From positions 79,843-143,842 of the forward strand of contig JBQNAT010000003.1 of NCBI GenBank assembly GCA_052170315.1: DNA of 64,000 bases, in the 5' to 3' direction. Positions 50,187 to 59,552 of the stretch are shown here, piece after piece. Made by a program: the position numbers and the translations under genes. Origin of the DNA: UBA9732 sp052170315 (lineage in GTDB: Bacteria; Spirochaetota; Spirochaetia; Sphaerochaetales; Sphaerochaetaceae). Position 1 is the first letter of the stretch, and each line of letters begins with the position of its first letter. Below the pieces are notes generated by a model, which saw nothing but the letters and a program-made list of their open reading frames with translations, was not told the origin of the DNA and did no database searches.

Positions 50187-52712
50187 ATGGCTCAGAGCAA
50201 AACAGGGAAAACGGAAAACACCAGAATTTCCCATTCGGCGGCGGCAATAGAGAAGGACTTCGCGGAACACCTGAAGTACACACAGGATGCAGACGTATTC
50301 CACACAACCATGCAGGGTAGGTATGACGCCCTTGCATATTCGATAAGAGACAGAATAATCCATCAGTGGGACATATCAAGAAAAACGCAGATGGCGGCAA
50401 AGGCTAAGCGCGTTTACTACCTTTCCCTTGAATTCCTCATGGGAAGAGCAATGACCAACAACATCACGAACATGGGTCTTCAGAATGAAGTTGCGGCTGC
50501 CCTTAAAGATTTAGGCTATACCTATGAAGAGCTTGCGGACGAAGAACCTGATGCGGGTTTGGGAAACGGAGGACTTGGACGCCTTGCCGCCTGCTTTCTG
50601 GATTCCATGGCAACTCTGGAAATTCCCTCATTCGGCTACGGCATAAGATATAATTACGGAATATTCAGGCAGCAGATAAGAAACGGCTACCAGCATGAAC
50701 AGCCGGACAACTGGCTCAGAAACGGAAACCCGTGGGAAATTGCGAGACCTGATTTGCGCTATATAGTAAATTTCGGCGGAAAAGTCAGCATGATACGCGA
50801 AAACGGCAGGGACAACTACAAGTGGGTGGATACCGAAACGGTTATAGGCATGGCCTACGACATGCCAATAATAGGCTACGGCGGCAAAACCGTTAACACA
50901 CTCAGGCTGTGGAGCGCAAAGGCTGTAGAGGACTTCAGCTTTGAAGAGTTCAACGGCGGCGACTATACAAAAGCCGTAAGGCAGAAGGTCACGGCGGAAA
51001 ACATAAGCCAGGTTCTCTACCCCAACGACACCCAATATCTTGGCAAGGTTCTCAGACTTAAGCAGCAGTATTTCTTTGTAGCCTGTTCCCTTGCGGACAT
51101 TGTAAGGCGCTTCAGAAGGTACAGCGGCAACTGGAACGAATTCCCGAATTTTGCCGCAATCCAGCTTAACGACACCCACCCTTCCATCGCAATCGCGGAA
51201 CTTATGAGAATCCTCATAGACCAGGAAGGACTTGATTGGGACACCGCCTGGGAGATAACAAGACTATGCATGGGCTATACCAACCACACCCTCATGCCTG
51301 AAGCCCTTGAAAAATGGCCGGTGCCGATGATGAGTGAACTCCTTCCGCGGCACATGCAGATAATTTTTGAAATAAACGCGCGCTTCATTCAGAACGCGGT
51401 TGCCTTCTTCCCAATGGACGACAAGTCAATAGCCAAGGTCAGCATCATTGAAGAATCCAGTCCCAAGAACGTAAGGATGGCCAATCTTGCCATAATAGGC
51501 AGCCATGCCGTAAACGGGGTTGCGCAGCTTCATACGGAGCTTCTTAAAAACTCCATGTTTCCGGAATTCAACATAATCTATCCTGAAAAGTTCCAGAACA
51601 AGACCAACGGCATTACACCAAGGCGCTGGCTGCTTTCATCAAATCCCGGCCTGGCAAAGCTAATCACGGATTCCATTGGCCCGGAATGGATAACTAACGC
51701 GGAGAAGCTTTCCAAACTTCGAAAATTTGCAAACGATGCCGCCTTTGCGGAGAAGTTCGCGGATATAAAAACCCAAAACAAGGTAAGAGCGGCAGAATTT
51801 CTTAAGAAGGACTGCGGCATAATCCTTGACCCCGATACCGTTTTTGACGTTCAGGTAAAAAGAATACACGAATACAAGCGCCAGCTTCTTAATGCTTTCA
51901 ACATAGTTCTTATATATCAGAAGCTGAAAACAGACAAAGCCTTTGCGCACAGCTTTCCCCCCACCACATTTCTTTTCGGAGGAAAGAGCGCGCCGGGCTA
52001 TGTAAACGCAAAGCTTTCCATAAAGTTCATAAACTGCGTTGCCGCAGTGGTGAATTCCGACCCTTCCGTAAACAAACTGCTTAAAGTCTTCTTCATGCCC
52101 AACTACAGGGTAACAATGGCTGAAAGCGTAATCCCGGCAACAAATCTCAGCGAGCAGATATCAACCGCAGGTCTTGAGGCTTCAGGCACGGGAAACATGA
52201 AATTCATGCTTAACGGCGCCCTTACAATAGGCACTCTTGACGGAGCCAACGTTGAAATAGCTCAGGAAGCGGGAAATGAAAACGTGTTCATCTTCGGCCA
52301 TACGGAAGACCAGATAGCAAGGATGAGAGGTTCTTACAATCCCTACGACTTCATCCTTATGGATGACGAAATCCGTTCCGCGGTGAATCTTATAAAATCC
52401 AACTTCTTCAATGTGGGAGAACCCCATGCTCTGGAGCAGCTCTTTGCCGATATTTTCGACAGAGGAGACAGATATTTCATCTTCGCCGATTTAAGAATGT
52501 ACGCTGACCGACATCAGGAAGCTCTGAATCTGTACCGGGATGATTTCAAAACCTTCAACAGAAAGGCAATCATCAACGTATCTGCCAGCGGAAAATTCTC
52601 TTCGGACAGAACAATAAGAGAGTACGCAAGCCAGATATGGAACGTGGGGAGCTGCCCCGTACCGCTTAACACGGAAATAGATACTACTATAGAGGATGCC
52701 AGAAAGCACTGA
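50187..52712 (+). CDS. glgP: Glycogen/alpha-glucan phosphorylase
   Basis: A PLP-dependent GT35 enzyme that releases glucose-1-phosphate from alpha-1,4-glucans. The PLP-lysine motif EASGTGNMKFMLNGALTIGT is present with Lys672. Other conserved blocks are GNGGLGRLAACFLDSMATL, the substrate site NDTHPSIAI and VQVKRIHEYKRQLLN. 841 aa, standard length. It is monocistronic or linked to the next gene 40 nt downstream. It implies stored glycogen or use of imported maltodextrins. Confidence 0.97.
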   Translation: MAQSKTGKTENTRISHSAAAIEKDFAEHLKYTQDADVFHTTMQGRYDALAYSIRDRIIHQWDISRKTQMAAKAKRVYYLSLEFLMGRAMTNNITNMGLQNEVAAALKDLGYTYEELADEEPDAGLGNGGLGRLAACFLDSMATLEIPSFGYGIRYNYGIFRQQIRNGYQHEQPDNWLRNGNPWEIARPDLRYIVNFGGKVSMIRENGRDNYKWVDTETVIGMAYDMPIIGYGGKTVNTLRLWSAKAVEDFSFEEFNGGDYTKAVRQKVTAENISQVLYPNDTQYLGKVLRLKQQYFFVACSLADIVRRFRRYSGNWNEFPNFAAIQLNDTHPSIAIAELMRILIDQEGLDWDTAWEITRLCMGYTNHTLMPEALEKWPVPMMSELLPRHMQIIFEINARFIQNAVAFFPMDDKSIAKVSIIEESSPKNVRMANLAIIGSHAVNGVAQLHTELLKNSMFPEFNIIYPEKFQNKTNGITPRRWLLSSNPGLAKLITDSIGPEWITNAEKLSKLRKFANDAAFAEKFADIKTQNKVRAAEFLKKDCGIILDPDTVFDVQVKRIHEYKRQLLNAFNIVLIYQKLKTDKAFAHSFPPTTFLFGGKSAPGYVNAKLSIKFINCVAAVVNSDPSVNKLLKVFFMPNYRVTMAESVIPATNLSEQISTAGLEASGTGNMKFMLNGALTIGTLDGANVEIAQEAGNENVFIFGHTEDQIARMRGSYNPYDFILMDDEIRSAVNLIKSNFFNVGEPHALEQLFADIFDRGDRYFIFADLRMYADRHQEALNLYRDDFKTFNRKAIINVSASGKFSSDRTIREYASQIWNVGSCPVPLNTEIDTTIEDARKH

Positions 52713-52752
52713 AATTTCAGATAATCTTAAATATAACTGTAAAGGAAAGACC

Positions 52753-53403
52753 ATGGACATAGTAATGCTTGCGGCAGGGACATCCTCAAGAATGGGAGAA
52801 ACCAATAAAATGCTCCTTCCGTACAGAGGAGTTCCCATTGTAGCCTACAGCTGTATGCAGGCTCTGATTTTCCTTCAGACGCTTTCAATAAAGACAGATA
52901 CCGTCTGCCGACTTACAGTTGTAACAGGATACAGGCGAAAATCCGTTGAAAAGGCTCTGAAGGGCTGTAAGCTTTTCGTTGAAAAAACAGGAGCAAAACT
53001 TGAAATGCTCATAGTCGGCAATCCCAATTACACAAACGGACAGTTCAGTTCCGCAAAAACCGGAGTTTCACAGGTAACGGAAAACAGCGCCTTCTTCATT
53101 TCCCTTGCGGACATGCCCCTTATAACGGCCGCGCACTACGAAAAGCTTGTGCCTATGCTTGGAAAACATGATGCCGTAAGGCCCTTCTATGAAGATATAA
53201 ATAAAAAAGACAGGGTGCCGGGGCACCCTGTCCTGCATGCTTACAGACTTAAAGAAAAAATCCTTCAATGTCCCGACACATATACGGTAAATAAAATTTT
53301 AAGAGACTGTGAGGTTTTTGAGCCTTCTTTCAATGAGCCCTCCTGGATTCTGGACATTGACACTCCGGAAAATTACCGAAGCCTTATCGGCAAACTCCGG
53401 TAA
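52753..53403 (+). CDS. MocA/MobA-like nucleotidyltransferase
   Basis: Nucleotide-binding signature LAAGTSSRMG (6-15) with the catalytic Lys in KMLLPYRG, a DMPL metal-binding motif (SLADMPLI), NYTNGQFSSAKTGV and GHPVL. This pattern is closest to MocA, which transfers CMP to molybdopterin, and related family members of unknown substrate. The start at 52753 has AAAGGAAAG 5 nt upstream; an in-frame ATG 57 nt upstream overlaps the glgP end and is less likely. 216 aa. The 3' end overlaps clpB by 20 nt on the other strand. Confidence 0.8.
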   Translation: MDIVMLAAGTSSRMGETNKMLLPYRGVPIVAYSCMQALIFLQTLSIKTDTVCRLTVVTGYRRKSVEKALKGCKLFVEKTGAKLEMLIVGNPNYTNGQFSSAKTGVSQVTENSAFFISLADMPLITAAHYEKLVPMLGKHDAVRPFYEDINKKDRVPGHPVLHAYRLKEKILQCPDTYTVNKILRDCEVFEPSFNEPSWILDIDTPENYRSLIGKLR

Positions 53404-55966
53404 TTTCAAGATTCCCGTGAGGAGCTGAAAGATTAATAGTATCTCCTTCGCTGAACTTTCCGTTAAGCATATCAAGCGCCAGAGGATTTTCAACCATTGT
53501 CTGGATTGCCCTCTTGATTGGCCTTGCCCCGTAATCAGGATCAAACCCCGCTTCACTTATCATCTCCACAACGCTGTCGTCCCACTTCAAAGTCAGACCG
53601 CGGTTCTGAAGGCGTGCCGCAAGCTTATTAAGCTGCAGAGTTACAATACCGGCTATCTGGGCTTTTCCAAGCCTGTTGAAAACGATTATCTCATCAATCC
53701 TGTTTATAAATTCAGGCTTGAAGGACTGTCTTATCACTTCCAGAACTGCCGCATGACCTGCCTGCACGCTGTCAGCTTCCATAAGCTGCCTGCTTCCAAG
53801 GTTGCTTGTCATGATGATTATGGTATTCGTAAAATCAACCAGACGCCCCTGTCCGTCAGTCAACCTTCCGTCATCAAGAATCTGAAGCAGAACGTTGAAT
53901 ACATCGGGATGAGCCTTTTCTATCTCATCGAAAAGCACTACGGAATACGGACGCCTTCTTACAACCTCTGTAAGCTGTCCGCCTTCATCGTAGCCCACAT
54001 ATCCCGGAGGTGCGCCAATCAGGCGGGAAACGCTGAATTTTTCCATGTACTCCGACATGTCTATACGTGTAAGCGCCTTTTCATCATCAAAGAGGAACGA
54101 AGCAAGCACCTTCGCAAGTTCAGTTTTTCCAACACCCGTAGGACCTGCGAACAGGAAGGAGCCAAGAGGCCTGTGTTCATCGCCTATTCCCGTTTTGTTT
54201 CGCCTTATGGCATTGGAAACGGCGGCAATGGCCTGCTCCTGTCCAATAACCCTTTCGGAGAGAATTTTTTCAAGATTCAGATATTTCTGCATCTCGGAAC
54301 CCTGCATCTTCGCGGCGGGAATTCCTGTCCAGGACGCGACTATACGCGCAATATCATCCTCGTCAACCTCTTCCCTCAGGAGCTTGTTTTCTCCCTGAAG
54401 GCTCTTCAGATGTTCGGAATCCTTTTCTATTTCTCTCTGCAGCTGAGGTATCTGACCATGAACAATTTCGGCGGCTTTGGCAAAGTCTCCGTTACGCTCG
54501 GCAATGCTTTCCTGAGTGCGAAGTTCTTCCAGCTTTGACTTTTTATCACGCAGACCCTCAATGGCATTTATTTCGTTTTCCCATCTCAGGTGTTTAGCAT
54601 CGCGCTCGCTTTTCAAATCCGCAAGCTCTTCTTCTATCTTTTCAAGCCTTGCCTTGGAAGAGTCGTCCTCTTCCTTTGAAAGCGCCTGCTTTTCTATCTT
54701 GAGCTTCATTATTTTGCGCTCAAGCTTATCAAGCTCTTCAGGCTGACTTTCTATTTCTATTTTAAGCTGGCTTGCAGCCTCGTCTATAAGGTCAATGGCC
54801 TTGTCGGGTAGAAAACGGTTGGTAATATAGCGGTTGGAAAGCACCGCGGCAGCCACAAGGGCATCGTCCTTAATACGCACGCCGTGATGAACCTCGTAGC
54901 GGTCCTTAATACCACGCAGAATGGCAATAGTGTCCTCTACCGAAGGTTCGGTTGCATAAACAGGCTGAAACCTTCGTTCCAGAGCCTTGTCCTTCTCAAT
55001 ATACTTACGGTACTCGTCCAGCGTGGTGGCGCCTATTGCGTGAAGCTCGCCCCTTGCAAGGGCAGGCTTAATAAGGTTGGAGGCATCAGTTGAGCCTTCG
55101 GCCGCACCTGCGCCCACAATGGTGTGAAGCTCGTCAATAAAGAGAATGATTGAGCCGCTACTTCGGGTAATTTCATTCACAACAGCCTTAAGGCGTTCCT
55201 CGAACTCGCCGCGGAACTTGGCGCCGGCAACAAGAGAACCTACGTCAAGGGACAGAATCCTCTTGTCCTTAAGCGAATCTGGAACGTCGCCGCTGACTAT
55301 CCTTTGCGCAAGACCTTCCACAATGGCGGTTTTTCCTACTCCGGGTTCACCAATCAGCACGGGGTTGTTCTTTGTCTTCCTTGAAAGCACCTGCATCACG
55401 CGCCTTATTTCTTCGTCGCGCCCTATAACGGGGTCCATTTTCCCCTGCCTTGCAAGGGCCGTCATGTCACGGCAGTACTTTTCAAGCGCCTGATACTTGC
55501 TTTCGGCATCCTCGTCAGTCACCCTCTGGCTTCCCCTTATGCTCTGAAGGGCCTGCATAACCGCGTCTCTGGAAACTCCGTACCGCTTCAGCAGCTTTCC
55601 TATCTGTCCGTCATCGTCAATAAGAGCAAGAATCACATGCTCCGTGCTGACATATTCATCCTTGAACTTGTCCGCTTCTGCCTGAGCGCTGTTCAGCACC
55701 TGAAGAAGAGCCTTTGATATGCCAATGTTTACCGCGGACCCGTAGGCCTTAGGGAGTTTTTCCACAATGGTATGGGCGTCGGTCAAAATGCTTTTGTAAT
55801 CAACACCGATTTTTGCAAACAGAGGTTCGGCAATTCCGTCCTGCTGCTGCAGGAGAGCCAGAAACATGTGTTCGTTCCCTATTTCGGCATTATTGTACCT
55901 TGAGGCAAGATTTTCGGAACCCTGAAGGGCTTCTTTCATTTTTATTGTAAACTTGTCGATATTCAT
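53384..55966 (-). CDS. clpB: ATP-dependent disaggregase ClpB
   Basis: ClpB dissolves aggregates together with DnaK. A double Clp-N repeat (1-150), first AAA+ domain with GEPGVGKTA, a long coiled-coil middle domain (about 405-530, rich in Glu, Lys and Leu), and second AAA+ domain with GPTGVGKTE. 860 aa, full length. Ribosome-binding site GAGG 8 nt before the ATG. An upstream hairpin abuts it (see the leader feature). Chaperone partner genes dnaK/dnaJ/grpE are elsewhere in the window. Confidence 0.98.
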   Translation of the reverse strand: MNIDKFTIKMKEALQGSENLASRYNNAEIGNEHMFLALLQQQDGIAEPLFAKIGVDYKSILTDAHTIVEKLPKAYGSAVNIGISKALLQVLNSAQAEADKFKDEYVSTEHVILALIDDDGQIGKLLKRYGVSRDAVMQALQSIRGSQRVTDEDAESKYQALEKYCRDMTALARQGKMDPVIGRDEEIRRVMQVLSRKTKNNPVLIGEPGVGKTAIVEGLAQRIVSGDVPDSLKDKRILSLDVGSLVAGAKFRGEFEERLKAVVNEITRSSGSIILFIDELHTIVGAGAAEGSTDASNLIKPALARGELHAIGATTLDEYRKYIEKDKALERRFQPVYATEPSVEDTIAILRGIKDRYEVHHGVRIKDDALVAAAVLSNRYITNRFLPDKAIDLIDEAASQLKIEIESQPEELDKLERKIMKLKIEKQALSKEEDDSSKARLEKIEEELADLKSERDAKHLRWENEINAIEGLRDKKSKLEELRTQESIAERNGDFAKAAEIVHGQIPQLQREIEKDSEHLKSLQGENKLLREEVDEDDIARIVASWTGIPAAKMQGSEMQKYLNLEKILSERVIGQEQAIAAVSNAIRRNKTGIGDEHRPLGSFLFAGPTGVGKTELAKVLASFLFDDEKALTRIDMSEYMEKFSVSRLIGAPPGYVGYDEGGQLTEVVRRRPYSVVLFDEIEKAHPDVFNVLLQILDDGRLTDGQGRLVDFTNTIIIMTSNLGSRQLMEADSVQAGHAAVLEVIRQSFKPEFINRIDEIIVFNRLGKAQIAGIVTLQLNKLAARLQNRGLTLKWDDSVVEMISEAGFDPDYGARPIKRAIQTMVENPLALDMLNGKFSEGDTINLSAPHGNLEITGVCR

Positions 55967-55978
55967 ATGTTTTCCTCT

Positions 55979-56016
55979 GAAACAGTGCGCGGCGTTTTTT
56001 TGCGCAACTGTGTTTC
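55979..56016 (-). promoter_or_regulatory. Leader hairpin of clpB
   Basis: GAAACACAGTTGCGC (56002-56016) pairs with GCGCACTGTTTC (55979-55990) over 12 bp with two bulges and an A-rich loop. The stem begins at about the predicted transcription start and ends 2 nt before the GAGG ribosome-binding site. A nested CTGTG-TTT-CACAG also occurs at 56008-56020. Confidence 0.5.
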
Positions 56017-56024
56017 ACAGCACT

Positions 56025-56053
56025 AAATTACAAAAACAAAATTAAATCGGCAA
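56025..56053 (-). promoter_or_regulatory. clpB promoter
   Basis: TTGCCG (56048-56053) and TAATTT (56025-56030) are 17 nt apart on the minus strand. Confidence 0.5.
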
Positions 56054-56128
56054 ATAATTCCGCTTTAAATGCGAAATAGCCGTAAATACATTTTTTCTTG
56101 CACTGTCACGACTTAAGCCAAACACTCT

Positions 56129-56157
56129 TTGACGTATCAGACATTTAAGGCTATACT
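56129..56157 (+). promoter_or_regulatory. Promoter of the TetR gene
   Basis: TTGACG (56129-56134) and TATACT (56152-56157) are 17 nt apart. The ATG is 6 nt after the -10 box, so transcription should start at or next to the start codon. Confidence 0.7.
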
Positions 56158-56163
56158 GTCAAC

Positions 56164-56757
56164 ATGCCCAGGAAAATCGACCATGAGAAAAGGAAAGTAG
56201 AGATAGTTTACGCAGCCCTTGAAGTCTATGCTCAAGAGGGAAAGAACGCAAATTTAAGCCTTATAGCCTCCAGGTGCGGCCTTTCAAGGACAACGGTATA
56301 CCAGTATTTCAAAGATGAAACAGAGCTGTACCAGTACGCCGTAAAGTACACCACGGACCTTGCCTTTTCACAGTACACATCGGAAAAATGGGCTCAGATA
56401 ACAAACCCCGTAGAAAAACTGGATAAAATCACGCAGGACCTCCTGAACAAGGCGGATGCCTACGAAAAACAGGTAAGAAACTTCATCCGTATGATAGACA
56501 AAATAGACGAGCTTGCAGACCTTATAAAACGAAGGACGGCACGTCTGAACCTGTTTTTCTCACGCCTTGTGCGTCAGGCGGTAAAACAGGGCATTATGAA
56601 TGACTGCAAACCAAAAGACATAGCGGACAAGCTTGAAGTCATGCTTGAGACCTATCTTTTCCACATGGTCTACTTTCCTCAGAACAGGGAAAAAGTGCGA
56701 CAGATAATCAAAGACCTTATTCAGGTCAATACAGTTCAGACTCAAGAGCTTTCTTAA
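56164..56757 (+). CDS. TetR-family transcriptional regulator
   Basis: The N-terminal helix-turn-helix is clear: NLSLIASRCGLSRTTVYQYF (about 32-53). The remaining 145 residues are helical and would form the ligand and dimer domain; the ligand is unknown. 197 aa. There is no ribosome-binding site and the -10 box is 6 nt upstream, so the mRNA is probably leaderless. It diverges from clpB and its end overlaps the hexomutase gene by 32 nt on the opposite strand. No symmetric operator was found between it and clpB. Confidence 0.9.
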   Translation: MPRKIDHEKRKVEIVYAALEVYAQEGKNANLSLIASRCGLSRTTVYQYFKDETELYQYAVKYTTDLAFSQYTSEKWAQITNPVEKLDKITQDLLNKADAYEKQVRNFIRMIDKIDELADLIKRRTARLNLFFSRLVRQAVKQGIMNDCKPKDIADKLEVMLETYLFHMVYFPQNREKVRQIIKDLIQVNTVQTQELS

Positions 56758-58144
56758 AGGCGTTTATATAACCCTGCGCCTTCTCTTTGGTAAAGGCTTC
56801 GGCCATGAGCCTTAAAAGAGGTTCTGTGCCGCTGAAACGGCAGCAGGCAAAAGACCCGTCAGAAAAATATACCTTTACTCCGTCCATGTAGCTTATCTTA
56901 CAGATATCGGCATCAAAATAGGGCACTGTTTTTTCTGCCACATGGCGGATGTTCAAAGCTTCCCTGCATTCAGCTCCGAAGCGTATGTCATCTTCAACAA
57001 AAAAGGTTCTGCCGAATTTCTCTTCTATGTACTTTGAAATCTCCTCAATGGACATTTTGGTAACGCACAGCATTTCCACCACAAGGGATGCCGCGTATAC
57101 GGCGTCTTTTCCGTGGATATGTCCACGTACCGTCAGACCGCCTGAGGACTCGCCTCCCAGAACCGCGTCATATTTATCAATTGCCGCGGATACCCACTTA
57201 AAGCCCACCGGAACCTCAATAACATCCTCTCCGAAAGCCCGCGCCATCCTGTCAAGGACAAGCGTCGTGCAGATGTTTTTAACCACCGGGCCTTTCCAGT
57301 GCCTATATTCGTGAAGGTACCAGTAAAGCATAGCAAGAATCTCGTTCATTGAAACGTAGCGTCCCAGGCCGTCCACAATTGAAAGCCTGTCCCCGTCGCC
57401 GTCAAAGGCAAGGCCGAAGTCGTATGCGCCCTTCAGAACCCTGTTTGAAAGGTCCTTAAGCGTATTTTCACTTGGGGCCGGATAGCCGCCTTCGAAATAA
57501 GCGTCCTTGTTGCTGTTTATCAAATCCACAGTACAGCGGCAGGTATTCAAAATAACAAGAAGCGGATAGGTGCCCGAACCGTGCATAGGGTCAAAAAGAA
57601 CCCTGAGGCCTCGTTCCCTGATTGCGTCTCTGTCAATAAGGGCAAGAATGTCGTCAATAAAATCGTTGAAAGGATTGTGGATAACCTGCACAAGGCCGCG
57701 CCGGATAGCCTCCTCATACGGCATTTTCTTCACTTCCTTCTGAAAGGCAACCAGCGCTTCTATGCGGTCAGTGACATCCACCGGAGCGTCACGCCCTTCT
57801 TCCACTATCACCTTAAGGCCGTCATACTCCGGAGGGTTGTGGCTGGCTGTTACTTCAAGCCCCAGATGCAGGCCTTTCTTCATCACCGTATGCATTACAA
57901 GCGGAGACGGAGCGGAACGGTTCATCCTTATCACAGTAAGGTCATTTGCGGCAAAGACTTCGCAGAGCCATTTAACGCTGAGCTCTGAAAGAAATCTGCG
58001 GTCAAAGCCAATAACTATGGGCTTATCCGTCTTTCCGTCCTCATGAAGCATATCGGAAACAGCCTGAGCCACCCTGCACAGGTTTTCCCTGGTAAAATCA
58101 TCGCCTATTACAGCTCTCCATCCGCCGGTACCAAATTTAATCAT
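56726..58144 (-). CDS. Phosphoglucomutase/phosphomannomutase family protein
   Basis: An alpha-D-phosphohexomutase interconverting hexose-1- and 6-phosphates. Catalytic phosphoserine in TASHNPPEYDGLK (Ser101), Mg-binding DGDGDR (around 240), sugar-binding GGESSGG and phosphate-binding RFSGTEPLLR are all present. I place the start at the ATG at 58144 rather than 17 codons earlier, because the protein then begins MIKFGTGGWRAVIGDDF, the usual family start, and it overlaps a small upstream ORF by ATGA. 472 aa. It could feed glgP products or supply sugar nucleotides for the glycan locus. Confidence 0.92.
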   Translation of the reverse strand: MIKFGTGGWRAVIGDDFTRENLCRVAQAVSDMLHEDGKTDKPIVIGFDRRFLSELSVKWLCEVFAANDLTVIRMNRSAPSPLVMHTVMKKGLHLGLEVTASHNPPEYDGLKVIVEEGRDAPVDVTDRIEALVAFQKEVKKMPYEEAIRRGLVQVIHNPFNDFIDDILALIDRDAIRERGLRVLFDPMHGSGTYPLLVILNTCRCTVDLINSNKDAYFEGGYPAPSENTLKDLSNRVLKGAYDFGLAFDGDGDRLSIVDGLGRYVSMNEILAMLYWYLHEYRHWKGPVVKNICTTLVLDRMARAFGEDVIEVPVGFKWVSAAIDKYDAVLGGESSGGLTVRGHIHGKDAVYAASLVVEMLCVTKMSIEEISKYIEEKFGRTFFVEDDIRFGAECREALNIRHVAEKTVPYFDADICKISYMDGVKVYFSDGSFACCRFSGTEPLLRLMAEAFTKEKAQGYINAFKKALESELY

Positions 58145-58272
58145 ATGACCATAAGCCCCATTGGAACAGGCTGTACGAATTCCATATCTTTCCATGAAAA
58201 ACCCGAAACCGTCTGATAACGCTGCATCTCGCCGTTTTCATATCTGACCGTATCAATGACCGACTCTATCAT
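58141..58272 (-). CDS. Small ORF of 43 codons coupled to the hexomutase gene
   Basis: On the minus strand an ATG at 58272 opens a 43-codon frame that ends in TGA overlapping the hexomutase ATG (ATGA, 58141-58144). GGGAG lies 7 nt before its start, a good ribosome-binding site, whereas the hexomutase has none at proper distance. It starts with MIESVIDTVRYENGEMQRYQ and ends VPMGLMVI; no motif is recognised. It lies 41 nt after rmuC. The arrangement indicates translation and a role, if any, either as a small protein or as a translational relay. Confidence 0.55.
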   Translation of the reverse strand: MIESVIDTVRYENGEMQRYQTVSGFSWKDMEFVQPVPMGLMVI

Positions 58273-58313
58273 CCCTTCACTCCCGAACTCATCTGATTTT
58301 CAATTATATATCA

Positions 58314-59546
58314 TCATATATCATCCTCAAGGTCTTCCGTTTCCTCCGGAAGTTCGGCAAGAGCATTTTCAGGTTCGCCAAGCTGAACCATCTCAACACC
58401 GCGGAGCTTTCTTCCCATTGCCCTGTGCCGGGTAAAGGCATTGTCAATTTCATTGGTAGCGGACGTAAGTTTTCTTTTAACGGTGTCAAGCACGATACCG
58501 AACTTTGCGTATTCGGTCTTTACCTCACCAAGAATGCGCCACACTTCAGAACTTTTCTTCTCTATCGCAAGTGTCCTGAAGCCCATCTGCAGGCTGTTCA
58601 GCAGACTTGCAAGCGTTGCCGGTCCGGAAACCATTATATGGAATTCATGCTGGATTCGCTCCTGAAGACCCGGGATTGAAAGAACTTCCGCGTAGAGGCC
58701 TTCTATCGGAAGAAACATTATCGCGAAGTCGGTAGTATTCGGAACATCAATATATTTTTCCCTGATTGTCTTTGCCTCATCAAGAACCCTTCTCTCCAGA
58801 GATTTCCTGCTTGTTCTGACCGCTTCCGTATCGGCAACCTCAGTCGCGTCGCAAAGCCTTTCATAGTCTTCCCTTGGGAATTTTGAGTCTATGGGAAGTA
58901 AAACGTACTCCCCTTCATTCGCGCCCGGAAGCCTGACTGCAAACTCAACAGAATCGCGCCCGCCCTTCTTTGTAACGGCGTTTTTAAGATACTGCTCGGG
59001 AAGAAGTATCTCCTGAAGTATTCTTTCGGCCTGAAGCTCGCCCCACATTCCGCGCGTCTTAACATTTGTAAGCACCTTTTCAAGATTGTCCACGCCCTTT
59101 GCAAGAGCCTGCATCTCTCCAAGCTGTTTATAAACGCTTTCAAGCTGTTCGCCAACCTGTTTAAAGGAGGTGGAAAGCCGTGTCTCCAAAGTGCTCTGAA
59201 GCTTTTCCTCAACCACCTGTCGCATCTGCTCAAGCCGCTTTTCATTATCGTTGCGGATATCCGAAAGCTTCCCTTCAACTGCTTTTGTAAGCCGCTCACT
59301 GTCGCCCGATATCTGGGTGGAAAATCGGCTGAGCCTTTCATCCACAAGGCTGTTGAGCTGAGCGCTTTTCCTGTCCATTTCGTCAATACGCGTAGCTGTA
59401 ACCGTCATTGCGTTTTCAAGATGTCTGAGAGCTTCCGAAAGAGCTTCAGTTTCTTTGGAGCCGTCCTGCCGTCTGACAAGCTTTGACAATACCGCCGCCA
59501 GAAGAACAAGGCACAGCAAAAGCAAAGCAAAAAGAATATACTGCAT
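58314..59546 (-). CDS. rmuC: DNA recombination protein RmuC
   Basis: RmuC is a membrane-anchored coiled-coil protein with a PD-(D/E)XK-like nuclease domain, proposed to limit DNA inversion. N-terminal membrane helix (residues 3-22), coiled coil to about 150, then the conserved RmuC block TRGMWGELQAERILQEILLP and LPGANEGEYVLLPIDSKFP, which holds the predicted catalytic residues. 410 aa with an acidic tail. The -10 box is 6 nt upstream of the ATG and there is no ribosome-binding site. Confidence 0.93.
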   Translation of the reverse strand: MQYILFALLLLCLVLLAAVLSKLVRRQDGSKETEALSEALRHLENAMTVTATRIDEMDRKSAQLNSLVDERLSRFSTQISGDSERLTKAVEGKLSDIRNDNEKRLEQMRQVVEEKLQSTLETRLSTSFKQVGEQLESVYKQLGEMQALAKGVDNLEKVLTNVKTRGMWGELQAERILQEILLPEQYLKNAVTKKGGRDSVEFAVRLPGANEGEYVLLPIDSKFPREDYERLCDATEVADTEAVRTSRKSLERRVLDEAKTIREKYIDVPNTTDFAIMFLPIEGLYAEVLSIPGLQERIQHEFHIMVSGPATLASLLNSLQMGFRTLAIEKKSSEVWRILGEVKTEYAKFGIVLDTVKRKLTSATNEIDNAFTRHRAMGRKLRGVEMVQLGEPENALAELPEETEDLEDDI

Positions 59547-59552
59547 GCTTTA

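Noticed and set aside
53753..54538. 261-codon open frame antisense to clpB
   Set aside because: Shadow frame over conserved AAA+ domain sequence.
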